Shown here: positions 47,842 to 58,992 of the stretch, piece by piece
How the letters are laid out: each line of letters begins with the position of its first letter
Position numbering within the stretch: position 1 is the first letter of the stretch
NCBI GenBank assembly: GCA_024138015.1
Contig: JAMXBB010000003.1
Coordinates: 77,232,777-77,296,776 of the forward strand
Reading direction: 5' to 3'
DNA length: 64,000 nt
DNA from: Lumnitzera littorea
Taxonomy: Eukaryota; Streptophyta; Magnoliopsida; Myrtales; Combretaceae
Made by a program: the position numbers and the translations under genes
Notes under the pieces: model-generated
Told to the model about the DNA's origin: nothing
What the model saw: only the letters and a program-made list of their open reading frames with translations
Database searches by the model: none

Positions 47842-48693
47842 TGATGCGAATCAAGCTACCAGACCCTTGACTCGTAGCCAAGCCCAAGGATTAGAAGGTT
47901 TGATACGACGAATCCTTTTGTTCTAACCAACCCCTGTTGAGGCCAAATACTTCCTTACCGAGTCACCCTTCATGCTGAGCTGTATGATTGCCCATTTTTC
48001 CGTAGTATGCTAAATTAAAGATTACTTCCTTACGCCCAAGTTGACCAATTACTCAGCATCTTCCTTATTGAGAAGCAAAGAAAGAGAGACTCCGGACTGA
48101 CAAAGCCATCCCTATTCCGATAAGCTAGTTATCCGTACTTTTTGTCCACATTTTCTAACAACCTCGCCAATGTAGTATCGCTACGTATACACTATCATGT
48201 GTAGAATCCATTACACAAATGATTGTTTTTCTTGTATATTCATTTTTACCCTTTTATATCTTGATCTTTACTTCCTTAGGAAATACCCTTTTGTCTTTTC
48301 CTTTTTGGGCAAGTTGCCGTAACTTATGGGTATAAATACTCTTGTACTTGTAACTGTGAGGATATAAATCGTTCTTAATACACTTTTGAGTACTTTTCTT
48401 CCTTACATAAACAATGTTTGTTTACTCTTAGCATCACTCTTATCCTTTCCCTTAAGTAAGGTTAGGTGGAGAGTAACCTCACCGAACCAATTTGTGCATC
48501 ACATCAAATTGCACCATGAGTCCTCAAAAGTTCCATTAGTGCATCATATCCTTTGGAGCTGTTCATGAGTTTTGCTTACTATTTCATTCTTCATTTTACC
48601 CTTCGCACTTTCCTCATTAATCCTTTTTCAAGCTTTCTACAAGCTTAGACCTATCCAGCGACCAGTCTTGTTTATTCTTAGTCATGTTTCGCA
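47842..48693 (+). repeat. 5' LTR of gypsy element E3
   Basis: Aligns throughout with 53408-54281. Starts TGATGCGAATC and ends TCATGTTTCGCA. It includes a TATA-like GGGTATAAATACTC near 48328. No convincing PBS follows, and the bases before it (TTACA) do not match those after the 3' LTR. Confidence 0.82.
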
Positions 48694-48928
48694 ATAGTTA
48701 TACTAGGTCTTCTTACCTTAAAATGCCTCCTTAGATCATTTAGAAGGTTACATTTGAACCGCCCTACTGGTCTCAATAGACATTCTTGGGTTCTGATGTT
48801 CTTGGATTTTTGTTGTGCTCTGTTTTGCCTATGTAAAGTAGAGTCGGTTATTGAGTTCATTTGATTGAAGTGTTATTAGCTGTTCGCATTTTGAAGTGTT
48901 TGTTTCAATTCTGAATCTGTGAAGAAAA

Positions 48929-50162
48929 ATGACAGACCCAAATATGAATGTTAGTACCAGTGATGATAGTAGAGCTGCCACTATGGGCATCAATCTTAGG
49001 GAACTCCTAGAAGCACTAACGAAAGACTCGATGAGGTAGCTAACCTCCTAGTAGATATGACCTATGCTATTCATGCACTGTCGTACCGACCCACTGAGGC
49101 CACGCAAAAAACTCTATAAGCTGCTTAACATGTTAGAGGTCAGAACCCAGCTCAACCATTTCGAGGTGGAGGAGTTAGCGAATAAGTAAGGTAAAGAATA
49201 GACTTGAGAGAGCTTAATGGAGAGGAAGAAGAGTATTTTGAAGAGGAGCGTAATGAGTCCCCAGAGCATCCGACCATGTGAAACTTTGGATTCTGAGTTT
49301 CAATGGATTTGGGAATGTTGATGAGTATCTGGATTAAGAAGAGAAGGTAGAACATATGTTTGATTATTACCAGTATGAGGATTACAAGAAAGTAAGGACT
49401 ACTGCTGTTGAATTTTTTGGATTTGCCGCCATGTGGTGGAAGAATTTTCAAGCTATGAGAAGAAGAGAGGGGTACCGAAAGATTAATACTTGGCCCGAGA
49501 TAAAGAGAGTGCCTAGAAATAGATTCATGCCGAAAACATATCTCTAAGATACTTTCACACAACTTCAGGAGCTCAAACAAGTGGGCCGAACTGTTGACGA
49601 GTATGTTCAGGAATTTCAAATGCTTATGATGCAATGCGAGGTAGAGGAACCACAAGCTTGAACAGTCTCAAGATTTGTCACTAGGTTATGAGGAGAAATC
49701 TGAGACATTGTGGAACTCCAACGATTTGACACAATGGATAAAGCTGTTAGGATTACCCAGCAGGTAGAGAGGTAAAGAAGAAGTTAAGTAGTGACCAGAG
49801 TGCTAACTAGCCGACCCGAACAAGCGAGTCACCAAATACTGCCAAGTACCAAGTCGAGAAATAAGATAGATGTTAGAGTTGAGTAGAAAAGCCGGCCCAA
49901 AGATGTAGTGCCGACCCGAACGTATGAGAAAGGGCAAGGGTCTGGCTAGAAGACTAGCCAAGTCAAATGCTTCAAGTACCAGCGGTTCAAACATATGGCT
50001 TCTTAGTACCCAAACCAAAGGACAATGGTCATTAAGAGAGATATTCTAAAGTTAGATGTAGAGAACATAGATGAGGAACCCGAGGATGAGGTTTTTGCCG
50101 AAACTGAGAATGCCAAGAAAGAGTTGATTGAGGAAGACATGTATGCTAAGGACTTAGACTAG
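48929..50162 (+). pseudogene. gag: E3 gag (CRM/Reina-like gypsy)
   Basis: A possible start MTDPNMNVSTSDDSRAATMG at 48929; two frame changes before 49290, none after. The core reads GFGNVDEYLD, FFGFAAMWWKNFQAMRRR, KRVPRNRFMPKTYL, then after TAA GRTVDEYVQEFQMLMMQCEV. The knuckle at 49968-50009 reads CFKYQRFKHMAS-stop-Y: the second and last Cys of CCHC are TAC (Tyr) and a Gln is TAG. Ends at TAG 50160-50162. All changes are of the G-to-A or C-to-T type. Confidence 0.85.
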
Positions 50163-50819
50163 CTACTTATGGTTGTCCGACATAGTATGAGCGTAGAACC
50201 TTCACAAGAGGAGGAGCAGAGAGAGAACTTATTTCATATCACCTATAAGGTGAATGAACAGATGTGCGCCCTTACCATGGACAATGGGAGCTGTACTAAT
50301 GTGGTGTCAGCTGACCTCTTCTCGAAACTAAGGTTGCCAACTGTTGAGCATCCGAAGCTGTACAAGTTGCAATGATTAAGTGACAAGGGAGCATTATATG
50401 TCACTCGGTAAGTGCAACTACTGATCACCATCGACAATTACTCCGACCAGATTCTCTACAACAAACTACCCATGTATGTCTCCTACGTATTGTTGGGAAG
50501 ACCGTAGCTATTCGATAAGAGAGTTATCCATGACGGTTATAAGAATACATACATGTTCAAGAAGGATGATAAGAAGATCATGCTGAATCTTATGCCACCA
50601 AGAGAGGTTCACAAGTTACAGATGAAACTTGCTCACTGATCAAAGAAGGCTCTGGTGATGAGTAAAGCCAAGCTCCGAAAGGCCATTAATGCTAATAAAC
50701 CAACCCTCCTTTTGGTCAGGCAACTACTGGAAATGAAGGGGTGAGATGAATTACCCCAAGAGGTGAAGGAACTATTAGATGAATATATTGACCTATTCCT
50801 ATAACAGTTACCTGAAGAG
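50163..50819 (+). pseudogene. E3 aspartic protease and linker
   Basis: The open block from 50169 reads FHITYKVNEQMCALTMDNGS, CTNVVSADLF and HPKLYKLQ, then TGA (Trp in E1). Later VLLGRP-stop-LFDKRV has TAG at 50505-50507, the site where E1 also has TAG. A charged linker with stops leads to RT. Frame unchanged. Confidence 0.83.
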
Positions 50820-51660
50820 TTGCCCCTAACTCAAGGCATAGAGCACTACATTCACTTAACATCTGGCGCTGCACTATTGCACAAGCCAACTTATCACATG
50901 AATCTCGAGCAAACTTCTAAGCTTCAACATCAAGTCAATGAGTTGTTGGAAAGGGGATATATAAGAGAGAGTCTTAGCCCTTGTGTTGTGCCTGTACTTC
51001 TAGTGCTAAAGAAGGATGGAACCTGGAGGATATGTATTGACAACCGAGCCATGAACAAAATCATGATTAAATACAAGTGTCCAATGCCGAGGCTAGAAGA
51101 TATGTTGGATGAATTAAGTAGAGCCAGAATTTTTAGCAAGATTGATCTCAAGTCTGACTACCATCAAATCTGCATAAGGCTAGGAGACGAGTGGAAGACT
51201 GCATTCAAAACTCAACATAGACTTTACGAATGGATAGTCATGCCCTTTAGCTTATTGAATGCCCCGAACATTTTCATGAGGCTTATGAACCGTATGTTAA
51301 GACATCTCATCAGAACGTGTGTCGTGGTGTACTTTGATGACATCCTGATCTACAATGCAAACATGCTAAGCCACTGTAAACATATCAGAGCAGTCTTGGA
51401 TATTCTACATGTTGAGAGATTATTTGGCAACTTAAAGAAATGTTGTTTTAGCCAGCATGAAGTGGTATTTTTGGGCTATGTAGTCAGTAGTGGATGCTTA
51501 CAAGTCCATGATGAGAAGATCCAAGCATTTGTTGAATAGCCGACCCCTGCTACTTGTACCGACATAAGAAGTTTCCATGGGCTAGCTTCGTTTTACCGAA
51601 GGTTCATCAGGAACTTCAGTACCCACGCTGCACCACTTACTAAATTAATGAAGAAAAAGA
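50820..51660 (+). pseudogene. E3 reverse transcriptase (gypsy), 239-codon open block
   Basis: The longest open block in the window (50820-51539). Motifs: GIEHYIHLTSGAA, LVLKKDGTWRICIDNRAMNK, FSKIDLKSDYHQI, EWIVMPFSLLNAPN, VVVYFDDILIYN (catalytic YFDD intact) and HEVVFLGYVVS. It closes with TAG where the family has Trp (before P-T-P). RT then continues past the stop as SFHGLASFYRRFI. Close in sequence to E1 RT. The block probably survives by chance rather than selection. Confidence 0.92.
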
Positions 51661-52240
51661 CCAACTTCTGATGGGGAGAAAGAGAGGAGAGGAGTTTCAC
51701 CAAGATAAAGAAGAAACTGACCTTTGCCCCAGTGTTAGTGCTCCCTAACTTCAACAAAATTTTTGAACTAGAGTGCGACACATCAGGCATTGGAATAGGT
51801 ACTGTCCTGATGTAGGAAGGCTAGCCAGTTGCCTTTTACAGTGAGAAGCTTCGAGGACCCCAGTTAAACTACTCCGTATATGATAAGGAACTCTTGGCAC
51901 TAATCTGAGCACTACAAGTATAGCAGCATTATCTACTGCCGAGAGACTTTGTCGTATATACTAATCACGAGTTACTACGGTACCTCCAAAGTCAAACCAA
52001 GCTATCCAAGTGGTAGGTGAGATGGGTTAAATTCCTTAAGGGAGTCAATTTTGTGATCAAATACAATCAAGGAAAGAGCAACGTACTTGCAAATACTCTT
52101 TCAAGGAGGCATGCACTCTTGTTAGAACTGTAAACCAAACTGTTTGGTTTTGTGAGTATCAAAGAATGGTACTTTGAGGATCCACACTTTAGACCAATAA
52201 TTTTGAGATGCATGGATGGAAGAATAGTAGACAAGTATTA
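51661..52240 (+). pseudogene. E3 RNase H
   Basis: Reads FELECDTSGIGIGTVLM, AFYSEKLRGPQLNYSVYDKE, HYLLPRDFVVYTNHE and NVLANTLSRRHA. Two catalytic Asp positions (family YTDHE and ADALS) are AAT: 51963-51965 and 52092-52094. Six or so TAG/TGA stops, no frameshift. Confidence 0.86.
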
Positions 52241-53453
52241 TGTACAGGATGGCTATCTGTTTGAAGGAGGGAGACTGTGCGTGTTGACTTGTTCCCTATA
52301 GGAATTATTAATCAGAGATGCCCACAGCAGCAAACTCTTTAGACACTTTGGAGAATGAAGAACCTGTGAACTATTAAATGGCCAATTCTTTTGGTTAAAA
52401 ATGTGAAGGGATGTACACCGAGTGGTTGAAGGCTGTGCTATGTGCAAAAAGGCCAAGTGCCCAACCGAATAAGGGAAAGCAATGCCCCTACATGTTCTGA
52501 TGAGACCTTAGACTAAACTAAGTATGGATTTTGTTCTTGGACTGTCGAAAATTGCTAAAGGAAAAGATTCTGTAATGGTCGTCGTGGATCGATTCAATAA
52601 GATGGTGCACTTCATGCCTTGCACCAAAACTATTGATGCTTCGGCCGTTGCTTCTCTTTTCTTACAGGAGGTTGTATGGATACACAGCATGCCGAGAAGT
52701 ATAGTCTCAAACAGAGACCCAAAGTTCTTAAGCCATTTCTAGAAGACCCTGTAGCGTCGATTGAGAACCAAATTATTCTTCAGTACCTCATGTCATCCCC
52801 AAACTGACAGCCAAACAAAGGTGGTTAATCGTACTTTGGGGTCACTACTCTAAGCTATAGTAGGTAAGAACTTAGCTTATTGGGATGTCTGCTTGCTAGT
52901 GGTTGAATTCGCCTATAACCAAACCATATATGATACCACTAAGCAGACTCCCTTCGAGGTAGTCTATGGATTCAATCCCGAGTTGCCCCTCGACCACGCC
53001 CCTGTACTAGCATCCGTGCAAAAGGACCCCAATGCTATAGCTAAAGTACGATCTCTCCAACACATCTATGATAAAGTCACTCAGCACATCGATCAGGCTG
53101 CTAGAAGAATCCATGAAAAGACCAAGAGTCAATCAGCCAAACAGTTTCAATTGGGAGACTTAGTATGCTTACACCTCAACAAGGAGCAGTTCTCGAACAA
53201 AAGGAAGAACAAGCTATTTACAAAGGCGAAAGGACCTTTCAAAGTCCTCCAAAAAATCAGTGATAACGCCTACAAGTTGAAACTACCTGAGGACTATGGG
53301 GTTTCTGACGCCTTCAACATTGCCAACCTCAGTCCATATCACCCTGATAGAGAACTAAGCGAAAACCATTCGGATTTGATCCCAAATCTAAAACAACCCG
53401 GAAGGAATGATGAGAATCAAGTTATGGGACCCCTGACTCGCAGCCGTGCCTAA
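52241..53453 (+). pseudogene. E3 integrase, running into the 3' LTR
   Basis: The zinc region reads LFRHFGE..., FFWLKM, VVEGCAMCKKAK with C-x2-C intact. Core: SMDFVLGLSKIAKGKDSVMV, VVDRFNKMVHF, RSIVSNRDPKFLSHF, CHPQTDSQTKVVNRTL, PFEVVYGFNPELPLDH. C-terminal: LGDLVCLHLNKEQFSNKRKN, KGPFKVLQKISDNAYKLKLP and IANLSPYHPD, ending GPLTRSRA before TAA. The last 46 bases lie inside the LTR. A C-terminal motif in the LTR is known for CRM-type chromoviruses. The Asp expected in S-D-R-D is Asn, as in E1, so Asn may be the family state. Confidence 0.9.
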
Positions 53454-54281
53454 GGACTAGAGGAGTTGGTACGTTGAATCCTTACATTCCTACCAACTCT
53501 TACAGAGGTTGAGTATTTCCTTACCAAGGCCGAGTATTTCCTTACCAAGTCACCTTTAATGCCATGCTGTATGACAGTCCATTATTCTGTGGTTTGCCAA
53601 GTAGATGAGTACCCTCCAATGTCGAGCTGTCCAACCACTCGGCATCATCTTTACCGAGAAGCCGAGAGAGAGAATCCAGGATGATTAAGCCATCCTTACT
53701 CGGACCAGCCCATCTGTTCATACTTTTTTATTTGCATCTCCTAACAACTTCGCCAATGCTGCATCGCTACATGTATAGTATCACATGTAAAATCTATAAC
53801 ACAAATGATTATTTTCCTTGTATATTCATTTTTTCCCCTTTATAATATATATATTGCCCTCTTAGGAAATTTCCTTTTTGTCTTTTCCCTTTTGGGCAAG
53901 TTGCCCTAGTTTACAGGTATAAATACCCTTTTACTTATAGTTGTAAGGAGTAGATAATCTTCAATACACTTTTCAGTACCTTCTTCCCTGTGTCAACACT
54001 GTTGTTTACTCTCGGCATCACTCTTATTCTTTCTCTTAAGCAAGGTAAAGTGGCAAGTAACCTCATTAGACCAATTCATGCATCACATCAAATTGTGTCA
54101 TGAGTCCTCGGAAGTTCCATTGGTGCGTCATATCCTGTAGAGCTATTCATGAGCTTTGCTTACTATTTTCATCCTTTGATTTCACCCTTTTTGTACCTTT
54201 TCCCATTAACCCTTTTCAAGCTTTCTGCAAGCTTGGACCCATCCAGTAACTGACCTTGTCTATTTTTAGTCATGGTTCACA
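53408..54281 (+). repeat. 3' LTR of E3
   Basis: Starts TGATGAGAATC and ends TCATGGTTCACA. It carries an extra ~24-bp tandem copy of GAGTATTTCCTTACCAAG (about 53509-53556) that the 5' LTR lacks; this explains the length difference. TATA-like GGTATAAATACCC near 53915. Confidence 0.87.
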
Positions 54282-55144
54282 CCACCAAGGCCAGTCCAGT
54301 GCAGCCACTCCGATGCCTAAGTCAGTAGGGTAACTTCGTAAAGTAAGTATGTAAATAAGAAGTATCCAAGCCCCCTTATAAAGTTTCTTTCTAGTATTTA
54401 TAGATGATTGTAGTATCTAAGACAATTGTCGAGATAACTGTTAAGAAACGTAGAAGCTTCTTCTTGACTTGACATCTCCCCTCATATGTTGGAGTAACAG
54501 ACAGTTATTTAGTTTCTTTCTAGTATTTATAGATGATTGTAGTATCTAAGACAATTGTCGAGATAACTGTTAAGAAACGTAGAAGCTTCTTCTTGACTTG
54601 ACATCTCCCCTCATATGTTGGAGTAACAGACAGTTATTTACCCCCTAACTCCTGTATTCAAACAATCAACAAAGGGAGTTACACATATATATTGTACTAG
54701 AGTCCAAGTAGGGAGAGATTCTTTAGATTTATGCCGAGTAATATGGGAAGTAAGACGGATCACATCTTAGTTGAAAGGTCACCATTTCTAAACTCCTGCC
54801 CGTTTGAGAAACCAAGAAATTGGAGGCATGACATCTATCGCCTAGGTCATTATTTTGTAGTAGGCCTAATAATTGTCAAAGAGTTTTTAGTCGTTAGATT
54901 TCTATCATGAGACACGCATCAATGATCCACGAGATTACTATATTAGCGCATCATTACTGTTAGAAGCAAATTTGCAGTTATGGGGATGAATCGTCCTTAT
55001 ATAGAGTAATATTCATAGTTAGAATTAGCTTCTCTAGTCGCATTTTAAACTTTCATTCGTTTCCTTATCTTCAACTCAAATTCTTCGACTTGTATTATAT
55101 CATTTCACATAACCATTCAGCTTCACAAAGTTGCTCGTCAACTT
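54282..55144 (-). repeat. Presumed 3' LTR region of T2
   Basis: Lies between E3 and the antisense gene, where T2 should end. No second copy is in the window, so limits cannot be fixed. It contains a TATA-like ACATATATATTG near 54680 and a perfect 129-bp duplication. No coding. Confidence 0.4.
54382..54639 (+). repeat. Perfect tandem duplication, 2 x 129 bp
   Basis: 54382-54510 and 54511-54639 are identical at every base that I compared. Unit begins AGTTTCTTTCTAGTATTTAT and ends AACAGACAGTTATTT. Confidence 0.95.
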
Positions 55145-58100
55145 ATGCTTTCCAATTCCAAGGCAATAAAGACTGAAGCCACTTTTTCCCCCCAAAAAAG
55201 GAGCGAGGCAGCTTGTTCTTTAGGCAATTTGGTTGACAGCATGGAGAAAAGGTAGGATAAACTTGCTTAGATCAACAAGCTCTCTATAGATAATTATCCA
55301 AAAGATAAGGAAGGGAGGTCTTTGGCTAGATATCTGTTCAACACGATAGCCTATTTTTGCAATTCTCCAGATGGAACCACCAATTCCATCAATAGGGTTC
55401 TCGTCACAAAATATAATTAGTATTGGCGAGATCTTCCCATGACATGGAACTTAAGGAGCCGAGAGATGGGGAGAGGGTATGCTTCCTTAGGGAGCACGAG
55501 TTCCACATATACTAGAAATATTTGGATTTTGGGTTGCACTTCCCTTTTCCAGCTTTTGTCAAGGGCTTTTTTAACTATTTCAGAGTCGTGCCGAGTATGT
55601 TATTACCCAACACATATTAACTTCTAGCGGCAATATCAAGCAAGTGCACCTATCAATTTAATATAGCGGATGTGAGTCCGAGTCGATCCCTCAAAGACTT
55701 CGAATACTAATATTAACCTTAGCTTTATTATCTAACCGAAAAATTGTGATGGGTTGAATGAATTAAGAATACTAAAATTAACAAACTAACCAAATTATGA
55801 GACTTAATTAAGTAATTTAGAAAGCGATAAAATTAAGAACAATTTCAAGAAGGTAATAACGTATTTGGGAATTATTTCTCCTAGTGTTTAACATGTGACC
55901 ACTTAAAATGTATCCAATTCAATCTCTATTATTCTTGACCAGAGGGATTCACAATTAAAGTTAACACCTTTCTCAAGCATATTAACCTTAATCCTAAATT
56001 ATTTACCGAAATCTTTTCACTTAGTAATATAATTTAGAATCGCATTAATGTATAATGAATTCCCACACAAACGAACAACTTTCCGGAAGAAACATATATC
56101 TTATCTCTAAGTATACATGTAATTCTCTCCAATTATGTCAAGATCTCATTACACATGTGATTTCTCAATCATCATGCATAATATCATAGATTGATACTCT
56201 AGAAATATCAATTAACAATTAAATAACATAATTGAATCAAGAAAAGATAGAAACTTTATTGAAAATTATAAATCAATCTAATAGTCACATGAAACCCTAG
56301 GTTCCATAATCCTAAATACAAGAATCTTAAGCTATCATAATGAAACTAAAAATGAATTCCAACAAAATCATGAAATAAAATATGAAAAACCCCTTTTGTT
56401 GGTGAAAAATCTCTCCAATCTTGAAGTTGGGTGTTGCTTTTGCCTTTCTCTTCCTTTTCTTCAAGTCTCTTCACTTTTGAATGTCCTCTCCTGTGCGAAA
56501 CCCTAGTATGTCCTTTTATAACATATTGTAAGGTTTCTTTTTTCGTCACCGGACACAGCTTGGGACACAGTCATGTCCCCAGGTCGTGTAACTTTCTAAC
56601 CTTGGCAAATCTTCCTGGATGGACACAACCTGGGGACACGACTGTATCCTAGACTGTGTAACTTCAAAACTTCATAACTCATTCATTTGAACTCCAAATT
56701 GAGTGAAACTTCATTCCTTTTCTTCATTTTTAATCTAAGAACACATTTAAACCTTGAAATCAAAATTTTACTCAATTAAGTATCAATTTCTTTAAAGAAA
56801 ACCAAAGATGTAAGGGAAATACTATAAAATCACCATGTGAAATATGTTTAAAATAAGAGTTATCAAGCGGCCTTTAAGATAGTCTGTAAAGAAGTCAAAG
56901 TCAGGGCTATGCCTCAACTATTTCGATATTTCTTTACTATTCAGAGGCAGCCTAACTGGTGGTACTTTACTACTGCGAGGCATGGGCATAAGTTCATAGA
57001 TGGGTTAGAATCTAAGATTCATAAGTGGTACAACAAGTTTATGTCAATAGTATCTGACGAGGACTTGGACTTGGACTTTTAGACCCAATGGACTAAGCTA
57101 ATACATACAAAAGACATAGATCCGATGCCGAATGATGCAGTAGCAGTGAAGAAAATTCAAGAGAGAAGGAGAAACAAAATGTTCTTTTAGGATGTCGAGA
57201 GAATTATATGGCATTACAAAAATGGAGAATCAATATTTTCTAAAAAAGAAGGTACACCAATGTGTTCTCGCCGTGCTAAGTACAGCCACGAAGAAAGCCG
57301 TTATCAAGACTTGGGGGGAGAATAGTGAACTTTGAGCCTTGCTTGGTACAGAAAATGTAAGTTCGTATTTTTTCCATGTTTATAATAATTGGTGTACTTA
57401 TGTCGTAGATATAGGTGCTGAAGAGGTGAATCCAACAAAGTTACTAGCTTAGGCCAAGGCTAAAAAATCCAAGGCTGATAAGAGGGCAACCACCTCAACA
57501 GCTACCACTCAGCCTACTGTCATAAAAAAACTAGCAAAAGAAACTGTAGCAAAGCAAATGGTTACACAAAAGATCTCTCATCCTACCGAGAGGCTGAAGG
57601 AGAATGAGAAAACACAGCCAACTAGGGTTGTTCATTCTGAGGAGCCTCCGGTCGTGATTATTCAAACTTCTATTGAGTCGAAGGATAGCGAGCGTCGGGA
57701 GACACATCTCAACGAAGAGGATGAAAATGCCATTACCACAGAAGGCTCATCGCTAGCGATTGTGGCGGCTTCGAGTGGTGACAAAAGACTAGGAAAGGAG
57801 CTCACTGGCCAACCACCTTTCAAGAAGTCTAAGGGCTTAGACGAAAGGGCAAAGGAGCCTATGCGTTCCATATCTCTTGGCATCATTAGCGCCAAATTCG
57901 TCCTTAACAAAGAGGTCGGCGAATACTTCGTCCCTTGTTAGAGCTACCAAATTTTGGACACCAACTCGACCTTGAGAGACAGGACGAAATCTTTAGCTTT
58001 AATGGAAGGGATCATTCTTTCAAAAGACAAAGATATCGCCAAGAATGATGTCGATAGGGTCAGTGGTTGCAATAAGGCCTATACTACAGCCAAATTGTAT

Positions 58101-58992
58101 GATGTAAGTATCCATGACCATTGCTTTTTGTTATCAAATTCGTTCGAGTAACTAAAACATTTCCTTTTCCAAATGAGCAGCCACATTTTGACAGCATTGG
58201 ATGAGGCCAACAAAGAGACAAAGAAGGTAATATTTTTAGTTGTATGTGTAATACCCAACCACTTTTGATTGTAATAAATGAATTTGCTACAGAAAGTTGA
58301 GGATGCATACAATGCATCAAAGGCTCAAACTGTTGCTGTAGAGAATGAAAGGATTAGGGCTGAAATGGAGGCGAGAAAGCTTAAGGAGGAACTTGATGCT
58401 AAGAAATTGGCACATGACCTCACTACTAATGAAATCTTTTTACTGAAGGCCAAAATAGAAGAACAGTACAAAGAGTCCGAAAGCTTAAAAGAGGAGTTAT
58501 AGAAGAAAAATGAAGAGTATTGGGGCTTAGGCCAAACTATTTGCACGATAAGCGATGATGAAGATAAGCTCAGGATGCAGATAAAGGAGTTGGAGACCAA
58601 CAACTCAAACTTATAAAGCTGTGTCACCAAGTTGGAGGAGACTATAAGGAAAGGGCCATCTATTGTAGAGGCTCTCGATATAGTTACTCCCAGTCAGCAA
58701 TATGAGAAGCTTCTACGTAAAAAGTTGTTGGAGGGAGTTCAAGTGGCAAGAGAAGAGGTTTTGAAGCTTCATCCCGATTATGATCTTTCATGTCTTGACT
58801 TTGTTGACATCGACGACAAAGTTAATAGTACCGATGAAGATGAAGGTGACGAGACAGGTGCCGAGAGTATGGATCAAAGTGATAATGAAGCTCATATTGA
58901 AGAAGTTGCCCGCTCCGAGAACCCAACTGCCTAGGAAGCCCCAACTAATGATTTAAAAATCACTTCTGCTAAATCTGAAGATAGGCCATAGG
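55145..58992 (+). pseudogene. Antisense gene in T2: PF04195-type protein with coiled-coil tail
   Basis: Runs opposite to T2 pol. The first part (55145-55390) may be an N-terminal exon. From about 55460 it reads RVCFLREHEFHIY, YLDFGLHFPFPAFVKGFFNY and VVPSMLLPNTY, is split by an insertion, and resumes as KVRAMPQLFRYFFTIQRQPN then WWYFTTARHG (56890-57000). This layout is that of the 'putative gypsy type transposon' domain (PF04195). After a Lys/Thr-rich linker (57430-57940), a coiled coil at 58280-58500 (AEMEARKLKEELDAKKLAHD) and an acidic end at 58632-58934. Probable GT-AG introns: 57356-57408 (short), 58104-58180, 58227-58292. Several TAG/TAA stops at Gln-like sites: not functional. Confidence 0.75.
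55642..56860. mobile_element. 1.2-kb insertion with 8-bp target duplication
   Basis: TATCAAGC lies on both sides (55634-55641 and 56861-56868) and the PF04195-type reading resumes after it. It begins AAGTGCACCTATC and ends AATAAGAGT; no terminal inverted repeat or transposase was found. It contains two 44-bp units (56551-56594 and 56621-56664), each with GGACAC...GTGTAACTT. The 8-bp duplication would suit a hAT-like non-autonomous DNA element, but this is inference. Confidence 0.68.

Noticed and set aside
50820..51539. Functional host or viral RT gene (239 codons)
   Set aside because: It is the middle of E3 pol; RT motifs continue in the same frame on both sides past stops. LTRs and integrase rule out an endogenous pararetrovirus.
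1186..53453. Alternative genetic code with TAG read as an amino acid
   Set aside because: Stops stand at Trp, Gln and Arg positions alike, TGA and TAA also occur, and catalytic residues are lost; decay explains it better.
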